This document shows, one piece after another, positions 8,132 to 13,647 of a stretch of 64,000 bases of DNA. The notes under the pieces were generated by a model. The model was not told where the DNA came from and ran no database searches. It worked only from the letters and a program-made list of their open reading frames with translations. The DNA is taken from NCBI GenBank assembly GCA_964348665.1, contig CAYGDP010000001.1, positions 1 to 64,000 on the forward strand. The letters are read 5' to 3'. The DNA is from CAYGDP01 sp964348665 (GTDB taxonomy: Bacteria; Verrucomicrobiota; Verrucomicrobiia; Palsa-1439; CAYGDP01). Positions within the stretch are counted from its first letter, which is position 1, and each line of letters begins with the position of its first letter. A program made the translations under genes and the position numbers.

Positions 8132-8956
8132 CTAAAAACGTTTTTCCAAAACAATGAGATCCGCCACTTCAGAAAATTGACACCGCGCTCCCAAATACAG
8201 GCATAATTTTCGATAAAGCGGCGCGGGAATCGTGATTTGACCTTTTGCAGAAACAAAGCCAGTTATAGCTACCCGACTGGCTGCCGATTGAGCAAAAAAA
8301 ATCTTTCCGTCAATTTCCCGGAAATTCACTTCCGTCCCCGGTAGCAACCCATACTTTTTCCGTAGGCCGATGGGCACGACGATCTGGCCGGACGCAGACA
8401 TTTTTCGGATCGCGGGAATCCCGTAGGCCATTGACAGTCGTGTAGTTCGCGCGCAAGCGACGTTGGCTCGAACCGCGCGGAGTTTTCGCAACGAAATACC
8501 TCGATATATGGGCGTCACTGGTCGTTCCATAAGTACCAAGTCCCGTCGTGTTTGCCACATTGGGATGGTCGGCTCTTTCTGGACATGGTCGCGCCACGTT
8601 GTTTGCCAATCGCCGGTTGAGCGAAAGAAGTCGAATTTTCCCGTTTGAAGGGTTTCCTGAAAAGCTTTATGCAGCCGGATTGTCCTCGCCTTTCGGTCAC
8701 GAATTATTTTCGATTCCCAAGTTAGACGAGCAACGACATCGAGAAGCTTTCGACGACGCTCTCGCAAGTCTTCGCGGTCGGCATCGGGAGAGAGATTTCG
8801 GGCGACATGATTGATTGCTGTCCAAAGTGACACTGGCGTATGGTTTGCCTGAAGATGTTCTACGATCGCGATCTCTTCTGTAACAAAATGAGCGGTTTCA
8901 CGAACATACTTTGGCGCTGGATCGCAGTCCAAAGTTCGTTGCCAAATCATTTTCAT
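8132..8956 (-). CDS. Protein with two tandem AbrB/SpoVT-like domains
   Basis: A 274-residue protein. The last 90 residues contain two consecutive AbrB/MazE-type swapped-hairpin units, each with the typical pattern S-A-x-G-Q-I-x-(V/I)-P followed by a helix and L-x-x-G: SASGQIVVPIGLRKKYGLLPG, then SAKGQITIPAPLYRKL. Such domains normally bind DNA as dimers; a tandem pair could make an intramolecular DNA-binding unit. The N-terminal 180 residues are basic and helical and contain several Trp, with no recognised family. It may be an operon regulator or an accessory DNA-binding protein. The start is ATG at 8956 with a GGAAG site. The upstream gene overlaps its first 59 bases. Confidence 0.65.
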   Translation of the reverse strand: MKMIWQRTLDCDPAPKYVRETAHFVTEEIAIVEHLQANHTPVSLWTAINHVARNLSPDADREDLRERRRKLLDVVARLTWESKIIRDRKARTIRLHKAFQETLQTGKFDFFRSTGDWQTTWRDHVQKEPTIPMWQTRRDLVLMERPVTPIYRGISLRKLRAVRANVACARTTRLSMAYGIPAIRKMSASGQIVVPIGLRKKYGLLPGTEVNFREIDGKIFFAQSAASRVAITGFVSAKGQITIPAPLYRKLCLYLGARCQFSEVADLIVLEKRF

Positions 8957-9446
8957 AGTCTTCCGTTTGTTTCATTGTAACTACGAGGCGGCTGATTAGG
9001 GTCAGAGGCATCTCAAAGCTGGGTCGAGTAGTTAGGGCATGAAAAATAATACATCCCCAATCATTGAAAAAATCGTCGGCAAAAAATCTGATCCACCATG
9101 GGTCTTCATTGAGATAAAAGGTGGTGTCGCGTGGAGAATCCGCAAGCCACGAGGGATTGTCCTGACCATCCGTGACATCGATGCGAAACATCAGGTCGTT
9201 TACCGCGAGGATGAGGAACTGGCGGAGTAATTGGGGGACCAACTCTGCCACCCGAGCGCGCTCGACATATTTCGTGTGACGACTGAAAGCGGCGCGGCAA
9301 CGACCGGAACAGGTTTCGCGCTTCTGGCTGCTTTTTCGAGTAAGCTTGCTACCACACCATTTACACAACTCAATCACGACTTCAGCAGGCGCACTAACGC
9401 CTTTGCGGGGCATTTGGGAGCTTGATTCAGATGTAGGTAAATCCAT
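8898..9446 (-). CDS. Zinc-ribbon-containing hypothetical protein
   Basis: A 182-residue protein whose residues 28-60 carry CKWCG ... CSGRCR, a zinc-ribbon layout with many basic residues, followed by a long region with Trp pairs (DPWWIRFFADDFFNDWGC). The start at 9446 has a GAGGTA site 6 bases upstream. Its 3' end overlaps the AbrB gene by 59 bases, which is long for this operon. A plus-strand open frame (9039-9230) lies antisense to its second half. The zinc ribbon supports the first half, but the second half is less secure and a frameshift is possible. Confidence 0.5.
   Translation of the reverse strand: MDLPTSESSSQMPRKGVSAPAEVVIELCKWCGSKLTRKSSQKRETCSGRCRAAFSRHTKYVERARVAELVPQLLRQFLILAVNDLMFRIDVTDGQDNPSWLADSPRDTTFYLNEDPWWIRFFADDFFNDWGCIIFHALTTRPSFEMPLTLISRLVVTMKQTEDYENDLATNFGLRSSAKVCS
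9028..9045 (+). repeat. 18-bp inverted repeat, left copy
   Basis: GTAGTTAGGGCATGAAAA occurs here on the plus strand and is repeated exactly on the minus strand at 10105-10088. Both copies contain an ATG that opens a reading frame (9039 on plus, 10094 on minus). An exact 18-base match at this distance is very unlikely by chance. Confidence 0.85.
9039..9230 (+). CDS. Possible small plus-strand protein (63 aa) starting in the inverted repeat
   Basis: An open frame of 63 residues begins with an ATG inside the 18-bp inverted repeat. The sequence FIEIKGGVAWRIRKPRGIVLTIRDID resembles, from memory, short phage and plasmid proteins with an E-I-x-GGV-x-x-V ... V-x-x-D-x-D pattern. It has no good ribosome site, only a GGG three bases before the ATG, and it runs antisense to 8898-9446, so one of the two is doubtful. 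I keep it because of the family-like motif and because its start is shared with the opposite-strand gene at 10094. Confidence 0.35.
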   Translation: MKNNTSPIIEKIVGKKSDPPWVFIEIKGGVAWRIRKPRGIVLTIRDIDAKHQVVYREDEELAE

Positions 9447-9489
9447 TTCGCTACCTCGCTTCACGCCAGTTTACGATCACCGCGTTCGC

Positions 9490-9834
9490 TCACACCGTGG
9501 CACTTGTGTCCTGCCATTCACCGTCGACCGCCATAACCGACATCTTTGTCGAATACACCAACCGCTCCGCCTCACGCGCGCCTAACTCCAAAGTGTCGAA
9601 CTTTTTGGCTGCCTCGCGTTTCGTAGTCCATTCCGCACCTGTCCAGAACTCCAATTCGGTTCCGCTTTGACGCGTGACAAGAAAAGTTTTTTGTGGCTCG
9701 CCGACGATCCGCCTCACAAATTCGGATCGGGGTCGGGATTTTTCGGTCACATAGTTACGCCCGGCAGTTCTCTCTGCAATGCTCTCGCCCAAGACGCGCC
9801 GAATCAACTGCCTTGTTTCTGTCGATGGGGTCAT
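9490..9834 (-). CDS. Hypothetical protein (114 aa), phage-like operon
   Basis: A 114-residue soluble basic protein. The start at 9834 has AGGAG 7 bases upstream and its ATGA overlaps the stop of the upstream zinc-ribbon gene. The N-terminal half is helical and arginine-rich (TRQLIRRVLGESIAERTAGR, FVRRIVGE). The C-terminal half holds beta-strand-like segments and a FWTGAEWT motif. No family is recognised and no membrane or signal segment is present. Confidence 0.55.
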   Translation of the reverse strand: MTPSTETRQLIRRVLGESIAERTAGRNYVTEKSRPRSEFVRRIVGEPQKTFLVTRQSGTELEFWTGAEWTTKREAAKKFDTLELGAREAERLVYSTKMSVMAVDGEWQDTSATV

Positions 9835-10094
9835 TTCGACGCTCCTTCCCAGAATTTGCGATAGGGAAAATTCTGCTGGCAAGTGGCGCACTGGTAATGT
9901 CCCACCGTTCGTTCATTGAGTTCAATTTGGTTGCCAAACCGGTCAACAATGTCCGACGCTGCCTCGAATTCCTCTATAAATCGATCACCGTTGCCACATT
10001 TCGGACACCAAAACCCGCCGCCTGCATTTGCTTTCTCGCCGAGGATTTTCGCGATTACCTCCTTCGGCTTTGACTCGGATTGGATTGTTTTCAT
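9831..10094 (-). CDS. Zinc-ribbon protein (87 aa)
   Basis: An 87-residue protein with CPKCGNGD and CATCQQNF, about 40 residues apart: a four-cysteine zinc ribbon. It ends in PYRKFWEGASK, like the DFWEK end of the 5705-5923 protein, so the two look like paralogues at either end of the operon. Its ATG lies inside the right-hand copy of the 18-bp inverted repeat, and no separate Shine-Dalgarno sequence is visible. It may act in transcription or DNA processing, but only the zinc ribbon can be supported. Confidence 0.6.
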   Translation of the reverse strand: MKTIQSESKPKEVIAKILGEKANAGGGFWCPKCGNGDRFIEEFEAASDIVDRFGNQIELNERTVGHYQCATCQQNFPYRKFWEGASK

Positions 10095-10105
10095 GCCCTA
10101 ACTAC
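10088..10105 (-). repeat. 18-bp inverted repeat, right copy
   Basis: The minus-strand copy of the 9028-9045 sequence. The two copies bracket 1,042 bases containing two complete minus-strand genes, the first half of a third, and the small plus-strand frame. Confidence 0.85.
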
Positions 10106-10116
10106 GCGGGGTGCAG

Positions 10117-10224
10117 TTAAATCTCCTGCGCGTCCAAAAAATAACGACAGTCCGGCCATTTTCGATCGATTTTTCGGTCGGGATGCTTTTTTATCGGGAT
10201 CGATATTGTCCAGAAATTCTGCAT
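10117..10224 (-). CDS. Very small basic protein, doubtful
   Basis: A 35-codon frame (MQNFWTISIPIKKHP... ending FLDAQEI) in the 260-base gap between the zinc-ribbon gene and the SSB-tipped gene. It is lysine/arginine-rich. There is no ribosome site, and codon use alone cannot settle it. It is listed because the rest of the operon has almost no untranslated DNA. Confidence 0.2.
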   Translation of the reverse strand: MQNFWTISIPIKKHPDRKIDRKWPDCRYFLDAQEI

Positions 10225-10269
10225 GTTGGCGAAAGAACAGACCGCCCAATTGATCCTTGATGCTCCCGA

Positions 10270-10335
10270 ACCCCCTGGGAGGGGGTTCGACGAATACACC
10301 CCCTAGGAAGTGAGGCACACCCCCTCCCAGGGGGT
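10270..10335. repeat. Paired GC hairpins with ACACCCCCT direct repeats
   Basis: Two 17-base units, ACCCCCTGGGAGGGGGT (10270-10286) and its exact reverse complement (10319-10335), face each other across 32 bases. Each can also fold on itself (five C against five G). ACACCCCCT is repeated directly at 10296-10304 and 10317-10325. The structure lies 31 bases after the stop of the SSB-tipped gene. There is no T-run, so it is not a standard terminator. It could protect a transcript end, bind a protein or be part of an origin. Confidence 0.7.
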
Positions 10336-10366
10336 AGTATCATATTCCCTGCTGAACCCAGCGGGG

Positions 10367-10762
10367 TCAGAACGGAATATCATCTTCTTCGGGAGCGGAC
10401 TCGCCACCATTCTCCGGCTCATTGAGCGGCTTTGGCTGTAGCTGCGCAAGTGCGGTTTTCTGCTGATTTGGAAGTATTCTCACCGCCATCTTTGACAGGC
10501 CTTGAACGGTAACAAGCATGGCCGTGAGCCTAACGTCCTTGCCGCGCCATCCGTCAGTCTCCTCGCCGAAAAGGCTGGCAAGCATTCGCCAGTTCGTACG
10601 ATTACAGACTAATCCCTTTTCCTTCCCTCGGAAAAAAACCACGGGTTTATTTTCTCCACCGAACTCCCCCGTCTCGATGTGGTCGATTACCACAACTGGT
10701 TGCACACCGCGCAAATCTTCCGACTTCAGCCAGCGCGATGGATAAAACATGGATGCTTTCAT
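10367..10762 (-). CDS. Phage-family protein with SSB-like acidic C-terminal tip
   Basis: A 131-residue protein. Residues 1-105 resemble a common phage and plasmid family of unknown function, recalled from memory: YPSRWLKSEDLRG, PVVFFRGKEKGLVCNRTN, GWRGKDVRLTA. The last residues, EEDDIPF, match the acidic-plus-Phe tip that bacterial single-strand-DNA-binding proteins use to recruit DNA repair and replication partners. A Pro/Gln-rich flexible linker precedes the tip, as in SSB. It is not an SSB by overall sequence, but the tip suggests docking on the same partners. The start ATG has AGGAG 7 bases upstream. Confidence 0.7.
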   Translation of the reverse strand: MKASMFYPSRWLKSEDLRGVQPVVVIDHIETGEFGGENKPVVFFRGKEKGLVCNRTNWRMLASLFGEETDGWRGKDVRLTAMLVTVQGLSKMAVRILPNQQKTALAQLQPKPLNEPENGGESAPEEDDIPF

Positions 10763-10764
10763 AG

Positions 10765-11022
10765 TTATTCTCCTGTAGTTGGTAGTTTTCGTTTCGGTGC
10801 GCCACCGTGGCCACCAAAACTGGTTTTTGTTTCATTGGGCAACATTCTTATTTCCTCGCAAAACTCCCGGAGCCTTGGAAGAGTCGGGAGTTTCCTGGGC
10901 AATCGTCGATGCCATTGCCTCCGGAATTCGGAATTAAATATTCGATTTATATGACTTCGCCTCATATCCGTAAGAACATGATTTTTCCCTGCCCTTTCCC
11001 GGAGATGGTTTATTGCCTCCAC
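10765..11022 (-). CDS. Possible first gene of the minus-strand operon (85 aa), start uncertain
   Basis: An 85-codon frame from a GTG, arginine-rich (DMRRSHINRIFNSEFRRQWHRRLPRKL), ends two bases before the SSB-tipped gene. The best ribosome site in the frame (AGGA, 7 bases) belongs to an internal ATG that would give only 26 residues, starting MLPNETKTSFGG. I cannot tell which start is right, or whether the frame is simply the leader of the operon. No family is recognised. Confidence 0.3.
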   Translation of the reverse strand: MEAINHLRERAGKNHVLTDMRRSHINRIFNSEFRRQWHRRLPRKLPTLPRLREFCEEIRMLPNETKTSFGGHGGAPKRKLPTTGE

Positions 11023-11349
11023 CGCCCCTGTAGCAGGTCATTATAAAGGCTAAAATCCCAGTTTATTGGGGGGTATTTTCGGCTAAATTATCGAAAACAA
11101 TAAATCCCTAAAGATGGCTTTATTTCGGCATATCCCTCTGTAACATGGGTGGATATGATTAAATTTTTAATTCCCTGAAATAGTGTCAAAAAATCGAAAA
11201 TAGGCACACGCGGCAATAGGCAAAAAAAATCGCGTTCTACTGAGGTGTGCGCATCAATAACAAGGAAGGGAATTTAGCGAAATACACGGCGGCGGCATTT
11301 GGGATTTTTCGGCCACCGCTGCCGAACAATTCGGAAAGGCCATAATTAA
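11023..11349. promoter_or_regulatory. A+T-rich divergent control region
   Basis: These 327 bases separate the minus-strand operon from the plus-strand replication-type gene and hold no supportable gene. They are richer in A and T than their surroundings. An inverted repeat CATATCC (11129-11135) / GGATATG (11151-11157), spaced 15 bases apart, is a candidate operator. Runs such as AAATTTTTAA and CAAAAAAAATCG could be flexible or melting DNA. Promoters in both directions are expected here, but no -35/-10 pair was convincing. Confidence 0.4.
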
Positions 11350-12339
11350 ATGAGTTTTACCAAACTTCACCAAACTTTGCTTAATTCGTCAATTTGGAAC
11401 GCACCTGATCACGTTCGAATCGTCTGGATCACGATGCTCGCCATGGCGGATCAACATGGCAACGTCCACGCTTCGGTTGGAGGGCTGAGTCATCAATCAA
11501 GAAAATCATTGCCGGAAACCGAAGACGCGCTCCGAGTGCTCGAATCTCCCGATCCTGATAGCTCACGAAAAGACCATGAGGGTCGGCGCATTGTTCGAAT
11601 GGAAGGGGGCTGGCACTTGCTCAACCACGGGTTTTACCGTGAATTGGGAATGTCGGAAGATCAAAAAGCATACTGGCGTAAAAACAAACGCCTACAGCGA
11701 CAGGCGAAATCTCGATCTGTCCAAGATGTCCAAGACATTGAAAGACAATCGGGGACTGCTGCTTCTGTTTCTGATATAGCTTCTGATTCTTCAACAGGGG
11801 AGTCCAGAGGGGAGAAAATTTTTGGACTTTGGCAAGTTACACCCGAGGAAGCTTTAGCTGTGCTTTATTCTGCGAACCCCGCTTGGATTTTGCCGCCGCT
11901 TACGGCTATCCCACCCAAAATCCTACATAACCTCGAACGCATGGCAAATACGTGGCCATGGGAAAAGTTTAAAGACTTGTGCGGCAAGTTACGCAACAAG
12001 TCGGAAGGCGCTCGACCGCTGAAGCCCGAAAATCTCGCTGATCCAGATCGCTTTAATGATTGGCTTGGCATGGCCGAACCATCCCTTACACGACCGGAAA
12101 GTGCCTCTGAGATTAAGCTGCGAATTGAAGAAATTGACAACCAAATACGAGCGCTGCCAAAATTTCCGGGTTCGATCGAGGACTATTATTCCCATGAAAC
12201 CAATAGCACAACCGCCCAACAACGATTTAATGATGATCGCCGAAAGTGGTTTACTGAAAATCCCGACCTCGTTGCGATGAAGGAGGAACTGGAAAAAAAT
12301 CGGAAACTTCTCAAAAAACGCCTCGCCGGAGCGAATTGA
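11350..12339 (+). CDS. Phage replication initiation-type protein
   Basis: A 329-residue protein. The first 120 residues resemble the N-terminal domain of phage replisome-organiser proteins: TLLNSSIWNAPDHVRIVWITMLAMADQHG, LESPDPDSSRKDHEGRRI, GGWHLLNHGFYRE. In that family this is a winged-helix DNA-binding domain. A basic stretch (YWRKNKRLQRQAKSR) and a Ser/Thr-rich linker follow. The C-terminal part is helical, with a coiled coil near residues 250-325. It probably initiates replication or loads a helicase at an origin in the element. The start ATG is preceded by GGAAAGG. It diverges from the minus-strand operon. Confidence 0.65.
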   Translation: MSFTKLHQTLLNSSIWNAPDHVRIVWITMLAMADQHGNVHASVGGLSHQSRKSLPETEDALRVLESPDPDSSRKDHEGRRIVRMEGGWHLLNHGFYRELGMSEDQKAYWRKNKRLQRQAKSRSVQDVQDIERQSGTAASVSDIASDSSTGESRGEKIFGLWQVTPEEALAVLYSANPAWILPPLTAIPPKILHNLERMANTWPWEKFKDLCGKLRNKSEGARPLKPENLADPDRFNDWLGMAEPSLTRPESASEIKLRIEEIDNQIRALPKFPGSIEDYYSHETNSTTAQQRFNDDRRKWFTENPDLVAMKEELEKNRKLLKKRLAGAN

Positions 12340-12460
12340 CCGCTCGTAGGCAGCAAAGCGTAACCCCTAACGGGGGTAGCAAGGTTTCACACTAGGCAGC
12401 CGCTCGTAACTTGATGTTAAACGGGACAATTATAACTGGAAACGCCTGTGGGTCTAACAA

Positions 12461-12481
12461 CGAATCCCGTTGGGGTCGCCA
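12461..12481 (+). other. tRNA 3'-end-like fragment, candidate attR
   Basis: The 21 bases read like the end of a tRNA gene: part of a T-loop (CGAAT), a T-stem half (CCCGT), an acceptor strand plus discriminator (TGGGGTC-G) and an encoded CCA. No T-stem partner or rest of a tRNA lies upstream, so it is a fragment. It falls exactly where the phage-like genes stop and 3 bases before the end of a chromosomal gene. Tyrosine-recombinase elements typically leave such a copy at one end when they enter a tRNA gene. The intact tRNA is not in this window. Immediately upstream (12340-12460) there is no gene; CCGCTCGTA and AGGCAGC each occur twice there. Confidence 0.45.
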
Positions 12482-12484
12482 ATT

Positions 12485-13594
12485 TCATTTCCTCCTGCCT
12501 AGGCCGAACTGGTCTCCGGTGCGAACGGGCTGGTTGCCGGCAAAATCGATCTCCAGGATTTTTTCGCTGTGCACGGCTCCGCCGCTTTCCTCTTTCAATG
12601 TCGCAACGATCTTTTTCGTTGCCGTTTCGATGACTTCACCCGTGGAGGGATACGCATAGCGTCCGTCGAGACTGAATGTCACCCAGCCCGGCTCGTCCCG
12701 CAGTTCGATGCTGGTAATTTGTTTTGGGAGTGCGCCGGGCAGTGATGTCGCATCGAAAATATGGAGGCGGCGGTTGTGCGCGTCGGTGAGCCAGATTTCA
12801 GTTTCGTCCGGCGTCAGGCCGATCCCATGGCTGGGGCAACCATGCCTCGCAACGGGGCCTTTGGAAAAATCTTGCACCTCGACCCGGTAAAGTTTCTGTC
12901 CAGTGGTGAGATCGCCAATCTCAAATCCGAGCAGGTCGTTCACGCAGACATAGCAAAGCGTTCCACGGTTATTAACTGTGAATGGCCGGATGAAATTACT
13001 AAACGGGCCGATCTCGCGAAGAATGGCATGAGTCTTGGTGTCCGTGACGCGCAGGCGCGGCGAGCGCAGACCGGCCAGATAGGCGTGCGCACCATCAAGG
13101 CTGACAATCGTGTTGTGCGCTCCGGATTGAACGTTAATCCTCTGGATCACGGCCCCTGAAAGCGCATCAATAACGTGCCAATGATCTTTTTCGAGCGACG
13201 GCAGGTAGATGAATTTTCCGTCGGGTGCAATGGCCATTCTGTCGCAACCACCTTCGTACGATTTTTCCCAGAGGATTTTTTCGGTGACCAAATCGAGCGC
13301 GGTGAGCGTGCGCGTCGTGGATACGTAGAGGCGTTTTGTCGCTGCGTTGGCGCAGATGCCTTTGACATTGAGCGGTTTGCCTTTTTCGTCCAAACCCGCC
13401 AAGGGAATGCGCTTGATGAAGCGGTGACCGTCGTTGATGTCGAAAACCAAAACTCCATGGCCGCCGTATTGGAGATAATTGCGAATGCCGGGCGTGGCAA
13501 CATACAGTAGCCGTTTTTGCGCGGGAGAATCATCGGCCGCAAAACCTACAGCGCCGACGTGCAAGAGTAAGAGAAATATCCAACATCGACCCAT
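12485..13594 (-). CDS. Secreted YncE-like beta-propeller protein
   Basis: A 369-residue exported protein. A signal peptide occupies about the first 20 residues (FLLLLHVGAVGFAADD). The rest consists of YVTN/YncE-type propeller blades: repeated LYVATPG, KRLYVSTT, KFIYLPS, AHAYLAG and PDETEIWLTDA segments, each followed by short turns. Such propellers occur widely in PVC bacteria and their ligands are usually unknown. I place the start at the ATG at 13594, because it begins a good signal peptide; upstream extensions run into the neighbouring gene's stop. The stop lies 3 bases from the putative attR. Confidence 0.75.
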   Translation of the reverse strand: MGRCWIFLLLLHVGAVGFAADDSPAQKRLLYVATPGIRNYLQYGGHGVLVFDINDGHRFIKRIPLAGLDEKGKPLNVKGICANAATKRLYVSTTRTLTALDLVTEKILWEKSYEGGCDRMAIAPDGKFIYLPSLEKDHWHVIDALSGAVIQRINVQSGAHNTIVSLDGAHAYLAGLRSPRLRVTDTKTHAILREIGPFSNFIRPFTVNNRGTLCYVCVNDLLGFEIGDLTTGQKLYRVEVQDFSKGPVARHGCPSHGIGLTPDETEIWLTDAHNRRLHIFDATSLPGALPKQITSIELRDEPGWVTFSLDGRYAYPSTGEVIETATKKIVATLKEESGGAVHSEKILEIDFAGNQPVRTGDQFGLGRRK

Positions 13595-13647
13595 CACGAG
13601 CCGATTCTGGGGCAACTCCTCGGCCGATTCAAGTCGGAAGTCAGCGC

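Larger units (their letters stand above)
4431..12481. mobile_element. Phage-like accessory block (right part of a putative integrated element)
   Basis: An almost unbroken minus-strand operon of small genes lies opposite one plus-strand replication-type gene. At least three products look like phage or plasmid families: the 10367-10762 protein, the 11350-12339 replisome-organiser-like protein and the 4922-5569 protein. Short zinc-ribbon genes, ATGA overlaps and A+T-rich intergenic DNA add to the phage character. The right edge coincides with a sequence resembling the last 21 bases of a tRNA gene. No integrase, terminase or capsid gene is visible. The left boundary is not found in the window, so the GYF genes at 1-4253 may or may not belong to the element. 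Confidence 0.45.

Noticed and set aside
12370..12381. ACCCC-TAAC-GGGGT hairpin after the replication-type gene as a terminator
   Set aside because: The stem is short and no T-run follows it.
12340..12481. A complete tRNA gene before the CCA
   Set aside because: Only the last 21 bases fit a tRNA. No acceptor partner, anticodon arm or D arm can be formed upstream.
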